A stretch of 64,000 bases of DNA from Pseudomonas kribbensis (GTDB lineage Bacteria > Pseudomonadota > Gammaproteobacteria > Pseudomonadales > Pseudomonadaceae): the NCBI RefSeq assembly GCF_003352185.1, contig NZ_CP029608.1:248001-312000 (forward strand), given 5' to 3'. The translations under genes were made by a program, and so were the position numbers. The notes beneath the pieces were generated by a model that was not told where the DNA came from, made no database searches, and was given only the letters and a program-made list of their open reading frames with translations. Of this stretch, positions 17,072 through 27,527 are shown piece after piece (the first letter of the stretch is position 1; every line of letters starts with the position of its first letter).

Positions 17072-20000
17072 AAGGGTCTTTCAATCTCTCCGAATGGGCC
17101 CTCAAGCATCAGTCGTTCGTCTGGTACCTGATGTTCGTCGGGCTGTTGATGGGTGTGTTCTCGTACTTCAATCTGGGGCGCGAGGAAGACCCGTCGTTCA
17201 CCATCAAGACCATGGTGATCCAGACCAAATGGCCGGGCGCGACCCAGGAAGAAACACTCAAACAGGTCACCGACCGTATCGAGAAAAAACTCGAGGAACT
17301 CGACTCTCTCGACTACGTGAAAAGCTACACCCGCCCCGGAGAATCAACGGTCTACGTCTACCTGCGCGACACCACCAGCGCCAAGGACATCCCGGAAATC
17401 TGGTACCAGGTGCGCAAGAAGATCGACGACATTCGCGGCCAGTTTCCCCAGGGGATTCAGGGGCCGGGATTCAACGATGAGTTTGGTGACGTGTTCGGCT
17501 CGGTCTATGCGTTCACTGCCGACGGCCTGACGATGCGACAACTGCGCGATTATGTGGAACAGGCGCGTGCCGAGATTCGCAACGTGCCGGGGCTGGGCAA
17601 GATCGAGATGGTCGGCCAGCAGGACGAAGTGATCTATCTGAACTTCTCCACCCGAAAACTGGCGGCGCTGGGCATCGATCAACGACAAGTGGTGCAAAGC
17701 CTGCAATCGCAGAACGCCGTGACCCCGGCGGGTGTGATCGAGGCCGGGCCCGAGCGGATTTCGGTGAGGACCTCCGGACAGTTCGCCTCGGAAAAGGATC
17801 TGGCCGAGGTCAATCTCAAACTCAATGACCGCTTCTATCGTCTGGCCGACATCGCTGAAATCAGCCGGGGTTACGTCGACCCGGCGACCCCGGAATTCCG
17901 CTTCGACGGCAAGCCGGCTATCGGTCTGGCAATCGCCATGCAGAAGGGCGGCAACGTCCAGGCCTTTGGTAAGGCGCTGCACGCGCGCATCGATCAACTC
18001 ACCGCCGACTTGCCGGTGGGCGTCGGCGTGCACACCGTTTCCGATCAGGCGGTAGTGGTGGAAGAAGCCGTCGGCGGCTTCACCAGCGCGTTGTTCGAAG
18101 CGGTGGTCATCGTGCTGGTGGTGAGCTTTATCAGCCTCGGCGTGCGGGCCGGGCTGGTGGTGGCGTGCTCGATCCCGTTGGTGCTGGCCATGGTGTTCGT
18201 TTACATGGAGTACAGCGGCATCACCATGCAGCGGATTTCCCTCGGTGCGCTGATCATTGCCCTCGGGCTGCTGGTGGACGACGCGATGATCACCGTGGAA
18301 ATGATGGTCACGCGGCTGGAAATGGGCGAGACCAAGGAGCAGGCGGCGACGTTCGCCTACACCTCCACGGCGTTCCCGATGCTCACCGGCACGCTGGTGA
18401 CCGTGGCCGGTTTCGTGCCCATCGGACTCAACGCCAGCTCCGCCGGTGAGTACACCTACACACTGTTTGCGGTGATAGCGGTGGCGATGATCGTGTCGTG
18501 GATCGTGGCGGTGTTCTTCGCGCCGGTGATCGGCGTGCACATCCTCAGCACCAACGTGAAACCCCACGAAGCGGAGCCGGGGCGTATCGGGCGAGCGTTC
18601 AATCACGGGTTGTTGTGGTCAATGCGCAACCGCTGGTGGTGCATCGGCATCACCGTGCTGTGCTTTGTGCTCTCGGTGTTTTGCATGCGTTTTGTGCAGA
18701 ACCAGTTCTTCCCGTCTTCCGACCGCCCGGAAATTCTGGTCGACCTGAACCTGCCGCAAAACGCCTCGATCGATGAAACCCGCAAGGCCGTCGACAAGCT
18801 CGAAGCCACGCTCAAGGGCGACCCGGACATCGTGCGCTGGAGCACTTACATCGGTCAGGGTGCGATCCGTTTCTACCTGCCGCTGGATCAGCAACTGCAG
18901 AATCCGTACTACGCGCAACTGGTGATCGTCAGCAAAGACTTCAAGGCCCGCGAAGCCTTGAGTCAGCGCCTGCGTGATCGCCTGCGCCAGGACTTCGTCG
19001 GCATCGGCAGCTACGTGCAGGCCCTGGAAATGGGCCCGCCGGTGGGGCGTCCGATCCAGTACCGGGTCAGCGGCAAGGACATTGATCAGGTGCGTAAACA
19101 CGCCATCGACCTGGCCACCGAACTGGACAAGAGCCCGCACATCGGCGAGATCATTTACGACTGGAACGAGCCCGGCAAAGTCCTGCGCATCGACATCGCT
19201 CAGGACAAGGCGCGCCAGCTCGGCCTGTCCTCGGAGGATGTGGCCAACCTGATGAACAGCATCGTCAGTGGCTCGCCGCTGACTCAGGTCGACGACGATA
19301 TCTACCTGGTCAACGTGGTCGGGCGGGCGGTGGATTCCGAGCGCGGTACACCGGAAACCCTGCAGAACCTGCAGATCGTCACGCCCAACGGCACGTCGAT
19401 TCCGCTGCTGGCCTTCGCCACCGTGCGTTATGAACTGGAGCAGCCGCTGGTGTGGCGTCGCGACCGTTTGCCGACCATCACCATCAAGGCTTCGGTGCGC
19501 GATGAAATCCAGCCGACCGATCTGGTGAAAGTCCTCAAGCCGACCATCGATGACTTCGCCGCCAAACTGCCGGTGGGCTACAAGGTCGCCACCGGCGGTA
19601 CGGTCGAAGAGAGCGGCAAGGCCCAGGGGCCGATTGCCAAGGTGCTTCCGCTGATGCTGTTCCTGATGGCGACCTTCCTGATGATCCAGCTGCACAGCGT
19701 GCAGAAGCTGTTCCTGGTGGCGAGTGTCGCGCCGCTGGGGCTGATCGGCGTGGTGCTGGCGCTGGTGCCGACCGGTACGCCGATGGGCTTCGTGGCGATC
19801 CTGGGGATTCTGGCGCTGATCGGCATCATCATCCGTAACTCGGTGATCCTCGTGACGCAAATCGAGGAGTTCGAGCACAAGGGCTACTCGCCCTGGGATG
19901 CGGTGGTGGAAGCCACCGAGCACCGACGCCGGCCGATTCTACTGACTGCCGCAGCGGCGAGCATGGGCATGATCCCGATCGCCCGGGAAGTGTTCTGGGG

Positions 20001-20121
20001 GCCGATGGCCTACGCGATGATCGGCGGGATTGTGGTGGCAACGTTGCTGACGCTGCTGTTCCTGCCGGCGCTGTATGTGGCCTGGTACAAGATTCGCGAG
20101 CCGAAGAAAGAGGCGCAGTAA
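17068..20121 (+). CDS. triC: RND multidrug efflux pump, inner-membrane subunit (TriC-like)
   Basis: The protein has 1017 residues, a normal AcrB-family length. It starts KGSFNLSEWALKHQSFVWYL. Transmembrane helix 4 carries GLLVDDAMITVEMM with the paired Asp of the proton relay. Two large periplasmic loops and two membrane blocks (near residues 330-560 and 850-1000) are evident. No outer-membrane channel gene follows, so it would share a TolC/OpmH-type channel encoded elsewhere. TriABC of P. aeruginosa exports triclosan; the natural substrate here is unknown. Confidence 0.9.
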   Translation: MKGSFNLSEWALKHQSFVWYLMFVGLLMGVFSYFNLGREEDPSFTIKTMVIQTKWPGATQEETLKQVTDRIEKKLEELDSLDYVKSYTRPGESTVYVYLRDTTSAKDIPEIWYQVRKKIDDIRGQFPQGIQGPGFNDEFGDVFGSVYAFTADGLTMRQLRDYVEQARAEIRNVPGLGKIEMVGQQDEVIYLNFSTRKLAALGIDQRQVVQSLQSQNAVTPAGVIEAGPERISVRTSGQFASEKDLAEVNLKLNDRFYRLADIAEISRGYVDPATPEFRFDGKPAIGLAIAMQKGGNVQAFGKALHARIDQLTADLPVGVGVHTVSDQAVVVEEAVGGFTSALFEAVVIVLVVSFISLGVRAGLVVACSIPLVLAMVFVYMEYSGITMQRISLGALIIALGLLVDDAMITVEMMVTRLEMGETKEQAATFAYTSTAFPMLTGTLVTVAGFVPIGLNASSAGEYTYTLFAVIAVAMIVSWIVAVFFAPVIGVHILSTNVKPHEAEPGRIGRAFNHGLLWSMRNRWWCIGITVLCFVLSVFCMRFVQNQFFPSSDRPEILVDLNLPQNASIDETRKAVDKLEATLKGDPDIVRWSTYIGQGAIRFYLPLDQQLQNPYYAQLVIVSKDFKAREALSQRLRDRLRQDFVGIGSYVQALEMGPPVGRPIQYRVSGKDIDQVRKHAIDLATELDKSPHIGEIIYDWNEPGKVLRIDIAQDKARQLGLSSEDVANLMNSIVSGSPLTQVDDDIYLVNVVGRAVDSERGTPETLQNLQIVTPNGTSIPLLAFATVRYELEQPLVWRRDRLPTITIKASVRDEIQPTDLVKVLKPTIDDFAAKLPVGYKVATGGTVEESGKAQGPIAKVLPLMLFLMATFLMIQLHSVQKLFLVASVAPLGLIGVVLALVPTGTPMGFVAILGILALIGIIIRNSVILVTQIEEFEHKGYSPWDAVVEATEHRRRPILLTAAAASMGMIPIAREVFWGPMAYAMIGGIVVATLLTLLFLPALYVAWYKIREPKKEAQ

Positions 20122-20137
20122 GGCGAGCGCCTTGCGC

Positions 20138-20206
20138 TCATCGCCAGCAGGCTGGCTCCCACATTTGGAATGCTTTCCCCTGTGGGAGCCAGCCTGCTGG
20201 CGATGA
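20138..20206. repeat. REPIN (paired REP inverted repeat)
   Basis: Perfect 26-base arms (20138-20163 and 20181-20206; core CCAGCAGGCTGGCTCCCACA) are separated by 17 bp. It lies between triC and the convergent methyltransferase gene. This is a typical extragenic palindrome of the P. fluorescens group. Confidence 0.9.
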
Positions 20207-20218
20207 CGTCTGAATGCA

Positions 20219-20848
20219 TTACACCGTTTTGCGCCAGACACTCGCCAGCCACGGCTGCTGCTCCCGCGGCAGCCCCGTCGGCCGGTAGTAATGCTCCAGC
20301 TCGACGAACCCTGCAGCGGTCAGCAACCCGCGCCACGCCTCCAGATCGTGATAAGAGCCATAACGCGGCCCGTTCCAGCCTTCACGGTTATCCCCACGTG
20401 GATTGGAGCTGAACAACACGCCGCCCGGTTTCAGTGTCCCGTGCAGTTGCTGCAGAATCCGTGGCAATTCCTGCAACGGCACATGGAACAGCACCGCGTT
20501 GGCGAAGATCCCGTCGAAACGCTCTGCCGGCAACTCCAGCTTCAGAAAATCCTGGCACCACACCTCACAGCCACTGTCCTCCCGAGCCATCTGCGCGAAT
20601 TTTTCCGCACCGTCGAGGCCGACGGCGATGTGACCCATCCGTGTGAAGGTCTGCAGATCCCGCCCCGGTCCGCAGCCGAAATCGAGAATGGAAAACGGCG
20701 CTTCAGCCTGAATATGCCGCAGCAGGGCGTCGATGTTCTGGCTGACATCATGGTCGCGGGTGCCTTCACGAAAGTCCTCGGCCACCGAGTTGTAGTGGCC
20801 GAGGGTGGTGGAGGTGATCTGTTCCAGATCGATAGGCGTCTGTTTCAT
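20219..20848 (-). CDS. Class I SAM-dependent methyltransferase
   Basis: The protein has 209 residues. SAM-binding motif I is ILDFGCGPGRDLQTF (about 54-68), followed by an acidic motif II region (AVGLDGAEKF) and motif III-like GIFANAVLFHVP. This fits the Methyltransf_11 group. It lies 48 bp downstream of the MetI-type permease on the same strand and could be the last gene of that operon. The substrate is not predictable. Confidence 0.85.
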   Translation of the reverse strand: MKQTPIDLEQITSTTLGHYNSVAEDFREGTRDHDVSQNIDALLRHIQAEAPFSILDFGCGPGRDLQTFTRMGHIAVGLDGAEKFAQMAREDSGCEVWCQDFLKLELPAERFDGIFANAVLFHVPLQELPRILQQLHGTLKPGGVLFSSNPRGDNREGWNGPRYGSYHDLEAWRGLLTAAGFVELEHYYRPTGLPREQQPWLASVWRKTV

Positions 20849-20896
20849 GGTCGGACTGCGCTGGCAAAGGATGTTGCCGACTATACGCCATGCAAT

Positions 20897-21541
20897 TCAG
20901 CGCTTGTTCAACCCTCGCGCCAGACGGTCGCCGCCCAGCTGAATCACCGCCACCAGCGCCACCAGCAGCACGATCACGGTCAGCATGATCTGGCTGTCAA
21001 AACGCTGATAGCCGTAGCGATAGGCGATGTCGCCCAGACCGCCGGCACCAATCGCTCCGGCCATCGCCGATGAGTTGATCATCGTCACCAGCGTAATGGT
21101 GAACCCGCCAACGATGCCCGGCAGTGCTTCGGGCAACAACACGTGCCAGACGATATGCCAGCGCCGGCAGCCCATGGCTTGCGCGGCTTCGATCAAGCCG
21201 TGGTCGACTTCGCGCAGGCTCACTTCGGCGATCCGTGCAAAAAACGGCGTGGCTGCAATGGTCAGCGGTACGACGGCCGCCCACACACCGTAAGTGGTGC
21301 CGACGATCAGCCGGGTGAACGGAATCAGCGCGACCATCAGGATCAGAAACGGAATCGAGCGAAACAGGTTCACGAACGCACCCAACGCGCGATTGAGCAC
21401 CGGCGCTTCGTAGATACCACCTTTGTCGCTGGTGACCAGAATCACCGCCATGGGAATCCCGGCGAGCAATGCAATCAGCGACGACACGCCGACCATCAGA
21501 AACGTGTCGATGAAGCCCTGCAGCAAGCGATCAAACCACAT
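20897..21541 (-). CDS. MetI-type ABC transporter permease
   Basis: The protein has 214 residues from the ATG at 21541, inside the end of the ATPase gene (11-bp overlap); an upstream in-frame start at 21580 is less likely. Membrane helices and the loop [19 protein letters not shown] place it in the methionine-uptake permease family. With the two following upstream genes it forms a MetQNI-type importer inside a desulfurisation operon, so its real cargo may be an organosulfur compound other than methionine. Confidence 0.9.
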   Translation of the reverse strand: MWFDRLLQGFIDTFLMVGVSSLIALLAGIPMAVILVTSDKGGIYEAPVLNRALGAFVNLFRSIPFLILMVALIPFTRLIVGTTYGVWAAVVPLTIAATPFFARIAEVSLREVDHGLIEAAQAMGCRRWHIVWHVLLPEALPGIVGGFTITLVTMINSSAMAGAIGAGGLGDIAYRYGYQRFDSQIMLTVIVLLVALVAVIQLGGDRLARGLNKR

Positions 21542-22655
21542 AACCCAGCACCTCCGTGCGTTGTGCCCACTGGCCGGCACGCTGACGCAATTCCTCGGCG
21601 TTCAGCTTTGATCCCGCCACCGCCAGCAGCAATTGCCCGAGCGCGTGGCCCTGAATCCGTTCCACGCCGCCCTGGAGCAATTTCACCCGGCCACCGAGGG
21701 CGGCGAACAGCGCGGCCAGATCCGGTTCGTCCTGCTGGCTGCCGGTGAACTGCAAACGCAGCACCACGGACGCATCGGACGATGACGGTTGTGCCTGCAA
21801 ACGGCTTTGCAACTCTTCGGGCAACGCGTGCTGCAGCGGTGCGAGCAAGGTCTGGCTGACCTCGTGTTGCGGGTTGCCGAACACTTCCCAGACCGGGCCT
21901 TGTTCGACGATGCGGCCATGTTCAAGCACGACGACGCGGTCGCAGATTTCCCGGATCACCGCCATCTCGTGAGTGATCAATACGATGGTCAGGCCCAGGC
22001 GTTTGTTGATCTCGCGCAGCAGACCGAGGATCGACTGGGTGGTTTCCGGGTCGAGGGCCGAAGTGGCTTCGTCACACAGCAGAATGTCCGGGTCGTGCAC
22101 CAGCGCGCGGGCGATGCCGACACGCTGTTTCTGCCCGCCGGAAAGCTGCGCCGGATACGCCTTGTGCTTGGTTTGCAGGCCCACCAGCTCCAGCAGTTCG
22201 CGAACCTTCTTCTCCCGCTGTTCCTTCGGAACGCCGGCGACTTTCAGCGGCAGTTCGACGTTCTGCCACACCGTTTTTGCCGACATCAGGTTGAAGTGCT
22301 GGAAGATCATGCCGATCCGCCGACGCAGGGCGACGAGGCGATCCTCGTCGTACTCGCCGATGTCCACCTGATCGATCAGCACCCGGCCCGAGGTCGGTTG
22401 TTCGAGGCGGTTGATGGTGCGGATCAGCGACGACTTGCCGGCGCCGCTGCGGCCGATGATGCCGAACACCTCACCGCGCTGAATCGCCAGGTCGATGCCT
22501 TGCAGGGCTGCGACCGGGCCTTGTTTGCCGTCGTAGGTTTTGCCGAGCCCGACGAAACGCACATGGGCGCGGTTCAGCTCGGGATGCAGTTCGGTGCGTT
22601 GCGCAAGCGCGGGTGGCTCTGGAAGATCCAGTCGCCGTTGGATGGCCGCGGTCAT
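21531..22655 (-). CDS. MetN-type ABC transporter ATP-binding protein
   Basis: The protein has 374 residues, longer than simple ATPases because of a C-terminal ACT-like NIL domain (about 275-374) that senses substrate in MetN. It has Walker [13 protein letters not shown], signature [13 protein letters not shown], Walker [17 protein letters not shown] and H-loop LITHEM. An extra N-terminal stretch of about 30 residues precedes the ABC domain. It starts 2 bp after the MetQ-like stop. Confidence 0.92.
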   Translation of the reverse strand: MTAAIQRRLDLPEPPALAQRTELHPELNRAHVRFVGLGKTYDGKQGPVAALQGIDLAIQRGEVFGIIGRSGAGKSSLIRTINRLEQPTSGRVLIDQVDIGEYDEDRLVALRRRIGMIFQHFNLMSAKTVWQNVELPLKVAGVPKEQREKKVRELLELVGLQTKHKAYPAQLSGGQKQRVGIARALVHDPDILLCDEATSALDPETTQSILGLLREINKRLGLTIVLITHEMAVIREICDRVVVLEHGRIVEQGPVWEVFGNPQHEVSQTLLAPLQHALPEELQSRLQAQPSSSDASVVLRLQFTGSQQDEPDLAALFAALGGRVKLLQGGVERIQGHALGQLLLAVAGSKLNAEELRQRAGQWAQRTEVLGYVV

Positions 22656-22657
22656 CC

Positions 22658-23467
22658 TCAGCTTTCCCAGCCGGCCTGGTACAGCTTGCCGTGGGCCTTA
22701 TCCAGCGCGGCGCGAACGGCCGGCGAATGCTGGTAGATGTCGACGAACTTGATCAGGCGCGGATCGGTCTTGCTCTTCGGCTGGATCACGAACTGGATCA
22801 CGTATTCCTTATGGTCGAGGCCGTCGAACAGCAGCGCAGAGCCGGCATCGAACGTCTTCGCCAGACGGATGTAGGCCGGATAGCCCTGGACCAGGTCGGC
22901 ATCGTCATAAGCGCGCACCAGTTGCACGGCTTCGACCTGGAGGATTTTGATCTTCTTCGGATTGGCGACGATATCGTCTTCGGTGGCCTTGTAGCCGACG
23001 CCCGGTTTCAGGGTGATCAGACCGGCCTTGGCCAGCAGTTGCAGACCGCGTCCGCTGTTGATCGGGTCGTTGGCGATGGCGACGCTGGCGCCTTCCGGCA
23101 ACTCGTCGAAGCTTTTGTATTTCTTCGAGTACAGGCCGACGTTGTTGATGATCCCCGGGGCGAACGGCACCAGGTCGAAACCGGAGGCGGCCTTGGCGTT
23201 TTCCAGGAACGGGATGTGCTGGAAGTAGTTCACGTCGATGTCGCCGGCGGCGAGGCTGACGTTCGGTGCGATCCAGTCGGTGAACTCCACCAGCTCGACT
23301 TTCAGGCCTTGCTTGCCGGCCTCTTCGACGGCCGCTTCCAGCGGGATCGCGAAGGCGGCGGTGGTGCCGATTTTCAACGGCGCGTCGGCGGCGAACACCG
23401 CCGAGCTGAACAGGCCAAAGGCCAGGGCCAGTGCTTTGACTGGGTGGGACAGGAGCTTTTTGGTCAT
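22658..23467 (-). CDS. MetQ/NlpA-family binding protein of the sfnB operon
   Basis: The protein has 269 residues with a signal peptide ([19 protein letters not shown]) and no lipobox. NlpA features include [35 protein letters not shown] and [18 protein letters not shown]. It is only distantly similar to the MetQ-like protein at 9362-10159, so they are not recent duplicates. It delivers substrate to the permease-ATPase pair encoded just downstream and lies 13 bp after the LLM monooxygenase gene. Confidence 0.9.
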   Translation of the reverse strand: MTKKLLSHPVKALALAFGLFSSAVFAADAPLKIGTTAAFAIPLEAAVEEAGKQGLKVELVEFTDWIAPNVSLAAGDIDVNYFQHIPFLENAKAASGFDLVPFAPGIINNVGLYSKKYKSFDELPEGASVAIANDPINSGRGLQLLAKAGLITLKPGVGYKATEDDIVANPKKIKILQVEAVQLVRAYDDADLVQGYPAYIRLAKTFDAGSALLFDGLDHKEYVIQFVIQPKSKTDPRLIKFVDIYQHSPAVRAALDKAHGKLYQAGWES

Positions 23468-23480
23468 GGTGGTTTTCCAG

Positions 23481-24845
23481 TCAGTGCGAGAAGGTGTGTC
23501 GGTAGTGGGCGCCGGTGTGTTGCTGCGGCAGATGCGCTTCGCCGTGAAACAGTTTTTCCCGCAGGCTGCCGGTGTCGTACGCGGTCTTGTACGAGCCGCG
23601 CCGTTGCAGTTCCGGAATCACCAGATCGATGAAATCCACATAGCTTTCCGGGGTGACGATGCGGGTCAGGTTGAAGCCGTCGAGACCGGTTTCGGCGATC
23701 CACGATTCCAGTTCATCCGCCACTTGCTGTGGCGAGCCGACCACGGTGATGTAGCGCCCGCCGAGGGCGTGCTGGTCGAGCAACTTGCGGCGGGTCCAGT
23801 CATTGTTCTGCAGGTTTTTGGTGGCGGACTGGATCGCGTTGCTCTTCACGTACTGGATCGGTTCGTCGATTTCGTATTGGGAAAAATCGATCCCGGTGGA
23901 CGCCGAAAAGTGCGCCACGCCCGCTTCGGCGCTGGCGTAGCTCAGGTACTCGGCGTGCTTGGCCCAGGCCGCTTCCTCGGTCTCGCCGACGATCACGTTC
24001 AGGCCCATGAACACCTTGATGTCTTCGGGGTTGCGACCCGCTTCGACGGCGCTGGCGCGGACCTTGTCGACCTGAATTTTGGTCGACGGTTTGTTCTGGC
24101 CGCTGATGAACACGCACTCGGCATGACGCCCGGCGAACAGCAGACCGCGATCCGAACTGCCGGCCTGGAACAGCACCGGCGTGCGCTGCGGCGACGGCTC
24201 GCACAGGTGATAACCCTCGACCTGGTAGAACTCGCCCTTGTGCTCGACCTTGTGCACCTTGTCCGGCTGCGCGTAGATCCGCTGTTGCGGATCGTTGAGC
24301 ACCGCACCGTTTTCCCAGCTGCCTTCCCAGAGTTTGTAGAGCACTTCGAGGTATTCGTCAGCCTGGTCGTAACGCCGGTCATGCTCGACTTGTTCACTGA
24401 GGCCCATAGCCTTGGCGGCGCTGTCCAGATAACCGGTGACGATGTTCCAGCCCACCCGCCCACGGCTCAGGTGATCGAGGGTCGACATGCGCCGTGCGAA
24501 CAGATACGGCGGCTCGTAGGTGAGGTTGGCGGTCAGGCCGAAACCGAGGTTTTTGGTCACGGCGGACATGGCCGACACCAGCAGCAGCGGATCGTTGACC
24601 GGCAGCTGGATCGACTCTTTCAGGGTGACGTCCACCGAGTTCTGATAGACGTCGTACACACCGACGATGTCGGCGATGAACAGCCCGTCGAACAGCCCGT
24701 GCTCCAGCAGTTGCGCCAGTTCGGTCCAGTATTCAATGGTCTTGTATCGGGTCGAGGTGTCCCGTGGATGGGTCCACAAGCCGTGGTTGATGTGGCCGAT
24801 GCAATTCATGTTGAACGCATTGAGCAGGATCTTTTTCTTGCTCAT
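23481..24845 (-). CDS. LLM-class FMN-dependent monooxygenase (NtaA/SnaA/DszA type)
   Basis: The protein has 454 residues, the normal size of the NtaA/SnaA/DszA branch. It shows LLNAFNMNCIGHINHGLW, LTYEPPYLFARRMSTLDHLSRGRVGWNIVTGY and PVLFQAGSSDRGLLFAGRHA, the typical flavin-binding barrel motifs. Enzymes of this branch use FMNH2 and O2 to cleave C-S or C-N bonds. It overlaps the preceding SfnB-type gene by one base. The pairing with SfnB/DszC-like enzymes recalls the sulfone-cleaving step of 4S-type desulfurisation. No flavin reductase gene is in this window. Confidence 0.9.
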   Translation of the reverse strand: MSKKKILLNAFNMNCIGHINHGLWTHPRDTSTRYKTIEYWTELAQLLEHGLFDGLFIADIVGVYDVYQNSVDVTLKESIQLPVNDPLLLVSAMSAVTKNLGFGLTANLTYEPPYLFARRMSTLDHLSRGRVGWNIVTGYLDSAAKAMGLSEQVEHDRRYDQADEYLEVLYKLWEGSWENGAVLNDPQQRIYAQPDKVHKVEHKGEFYQVEGYHLCEPSPQRTPVLFQAGSSDRGLLFAGRHAECVFISGQNKPSTKIQVDKVRASAVEAGRNPEDIKVFMGLNVIVGETEEAAWAKHAEYLSYASAEAGVAHFSASTGIDFSQYEIDEPIQYVKSNAIQSATKNLQNNDWTRRKLLDQHALGGRYITVVGSPQQVADELESWIAETGLDGFNLTRIVTPESYVDFIDLVIPELQRRGSYKTAYDTGSLREKLFHGEAHLPQQHTGAHYRHTFSH

Positions 24846-26038
24846 CAGATGGTCCCTCGCAGTGGAGGGTTTTCATCGTTGAGGTAGTAATTGCCGACCG
24901 CGTGATATTTCCAGCGCACCGGGTCGTGCAGGGTGTGCACCCGGGCGTTGCGCCAGTGGCGGTCGAGGCCGTGCTCGATCAGGGTGGCCTGACTGCCGGC
25001 CAGTTCGAACAGGGTGCTTCCGGCGGCCAGAGAGATTTCGGTGCTGATCGCCCGTGCTTCGGCGACGGCAATCGAGGCTGCTGCAACCATCTCGGCGTTG
25101 GTCTCGGCCTGGGCTGCGTCGAGGAATTCGCCGGCGCGTTCAAGCAACGCTTCGGTGGCGTGCAGGCGGATGCTCAAGTGGCCGAAGCTCTTGAGGGTCA
25201 GCGGATCTTCGGTGGCCTTGTCGTTACCCGAGTCGATCCATGGACGGGTCTTGCTGCGCACGAAGTGCAATGCATCTTCGTAGGCGGCACGGGCGATGCC
25301 GGTGTCGATGGCGGCGTGAAGGATCTGCGCCAGCGGGCCGACGGTGGTCGGACGCTCGAAAGCGCTCTGGAACGGGATCACGTCTTCGGCGGTGACATAC
25401 ACGTCTTCGAACACCACCGAACCGCTGCCGGTGGTGCGCTGGCCGAAGCCGCTCCAGTCGTCGATCACGGTCAGGCCTTTGCTGTCACGCGGGACGAAGG
25501 CCAGTTGCTGCACGCCATCTTCATCGACCACCGAAGTCGGGATGCGCTGCGCGTAAATCGCACCGGTTGCATAGAACTTGCGGCCGTTGATGCGATAGCC
25601 GCTGCCGTCACGTTTGAGGCTGGTGACGCGGTCGTGGGCGGTCTTGGTGCCCAGTTCTGCCAGGGCATTGCCGAAGCGCTGACCGGCGAGGACTTCGGCG
25701 TACAAACGTTGTTTCTGCTCGTGGCTGCCGTTCACCCGCAGCACCTCGAGGGCATAGAAATGGTTCTGCGGAATCTGCCCCAGCGAGCCATCGGCCCGGG
25801 CGATCAGGGCGATGACCTTGGCCAGGGTCACGTTGGACACGCCGGCGCCGCCGTACTCCTTGGGAACACTGATGCCCCACAGGCCGGAGCGGGAAAACAC
25901 GTCGAGTTCCGGCAGCGGCAAGCGGCGTTCACGGTCGCGCAGGTTGCTGTCGCGCTGGAAGTCCTCGGCCAGGTCGCTGGCGACGATCAGGGCTTGCTCG
26001 TCGCTGGTGATGACCGCGACGGGATGGGAAAGAGTCAT
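24845..26038 (-). CDS. SfnB-family acyl-CoA-dehydrogenase-like sulfur acquisition oxidoreductase, copy 1
   Basis: The protein has 397 residues from the ATG at 26038 (GGAG six bases upstream). It has the acyl-CoA dehydrogenase fold with GLWGISVPKEYGGAGVSNV, IPQNHFYALEVL and GYRINGRKFYATGA. The SfnB/DszC group lacks CoA chemistry and uses reduced flavin to oxygenate sulfur compounds. It is about half identical by eye to the adjacent copy 2, pointing to an old tandem duplication. It shares a one-base overlap with the LLM gene. Confidence 0.9.
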   Translation of the reverse strand: MTLSHPVAVITSDEQALIVASDLAEDFQRDSNLRDRERRLPLPELDVFSRSGLWGISVPKEYGGAGVSNVTLAKVIALIARADGSLGQIPQNHFYALEVLRVNGSHEQKQRLYAEVLAGQRFGNALAELGTKTAHDRVTSLKRDGSGYRINGRKFYATGAIYAQRIPTSVVDEDGVQQLAFVPRDSKGLTVIDDWSGFGQRTTGSGSVVFEDVYVTAEDVIPFQSAFERPTTVGPLAQILHAAIDTGIARAAYEDALHFVRSKTRPWIDSGNDKATEDPLTLKSFGHLSIRLHATEALLERAGEFLDAAQAETNAEMVAAASIAVAEARAISTEISLAAGSTLFELAGSQATLIEHGLDRHWRNARVHTLHDPVRWKYHAVGNYYLNDENPPLRGTI

Positions 26039-26076
26039 GTGTTTCTCCAGAGATCTGGTCAAAAGTGTTCTGGTCG

Positions 26077-27317
<1,241 letters not shown>

Positions 27318-27318
<1 letters not shown>

Positions 27319-27386
27319 CAGTGCCACTCCTTGGCTGCACGCAATGCCCTGGCGATCTGCACTGGGGTGATTGGGTTCCGGACCAT
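27318..27386 (-). CDS. Putative 22-residue upstream ORF coupled to SfnB copy 2
   Basis: An ATG at 27386 with GAGGT seven bases upstream opens a 22-codon ORF (MVRNPITPVQIARALRAA, then KEWH). Its stop shares a base with the SfnB start codon, and the SfnB ribosome site lies within its Lys-Glu codons. The same frame is open upstream to an ATG at 27461 (47 residues) through the hairpin at 27409-27431. It could be a regulatory leader peptide or a conserved microprotein. I know of no described homologue. Confidence 0.5.
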
Positions 27387-27408
27387 GTTACCTACCTCAC
27401 ATCTCATG

Positions 27409-27431
27409 AAAAACGCCGCAAAAGTGCGGCG
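27409..27431 (-). terminator. Intrinsic hairpin in the leader of the sfnB operon, terminator or attenuator
   Basis: On the minus strand CGCCGCA, a 4-base loop and its complement are followed by five T residues. It lies between the only obvious A/T-rich promoter-like stretch (27470-27510) and the sfnB genes, with just 22 bp between it and the upstream ORF. It therefore either ends the gene at 27528-28292 or attenuates the sfnB operon. Confidence 0.65.
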
Positions 27432-27486
27432 AACGAAAGAATGTCCGGTGGTCCGGTTCATATACCCTAAGCGCGTATAAAATTTA

Positions 27487-27511
27487 AATAAACTAACTTT
27501 TAGGAATATGC
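27487..27511. promoter_or_regulatory. A/T-rich box upstream of the sfnB operon
   Basis: On the plus strand it reads AATAAACTAACTT followed by TTAGGAATATGC. The TonB-receptor leader has AATAAATAACTT followed by AAAAGAATATGC at 785-808. The two share the start, the spacing and the ending. It is about 100 bp upstream of the leader ORF. Confidence 0.35.
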
Positions 27512-27527
27512 ATAGACGATCGAAAGC

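Noticed and set aside
27319..27408. Sigma-54 promoter directly before the sfnB operon
   Set aside because: The closest match on the minus strand lacks the GG of the -24 element.
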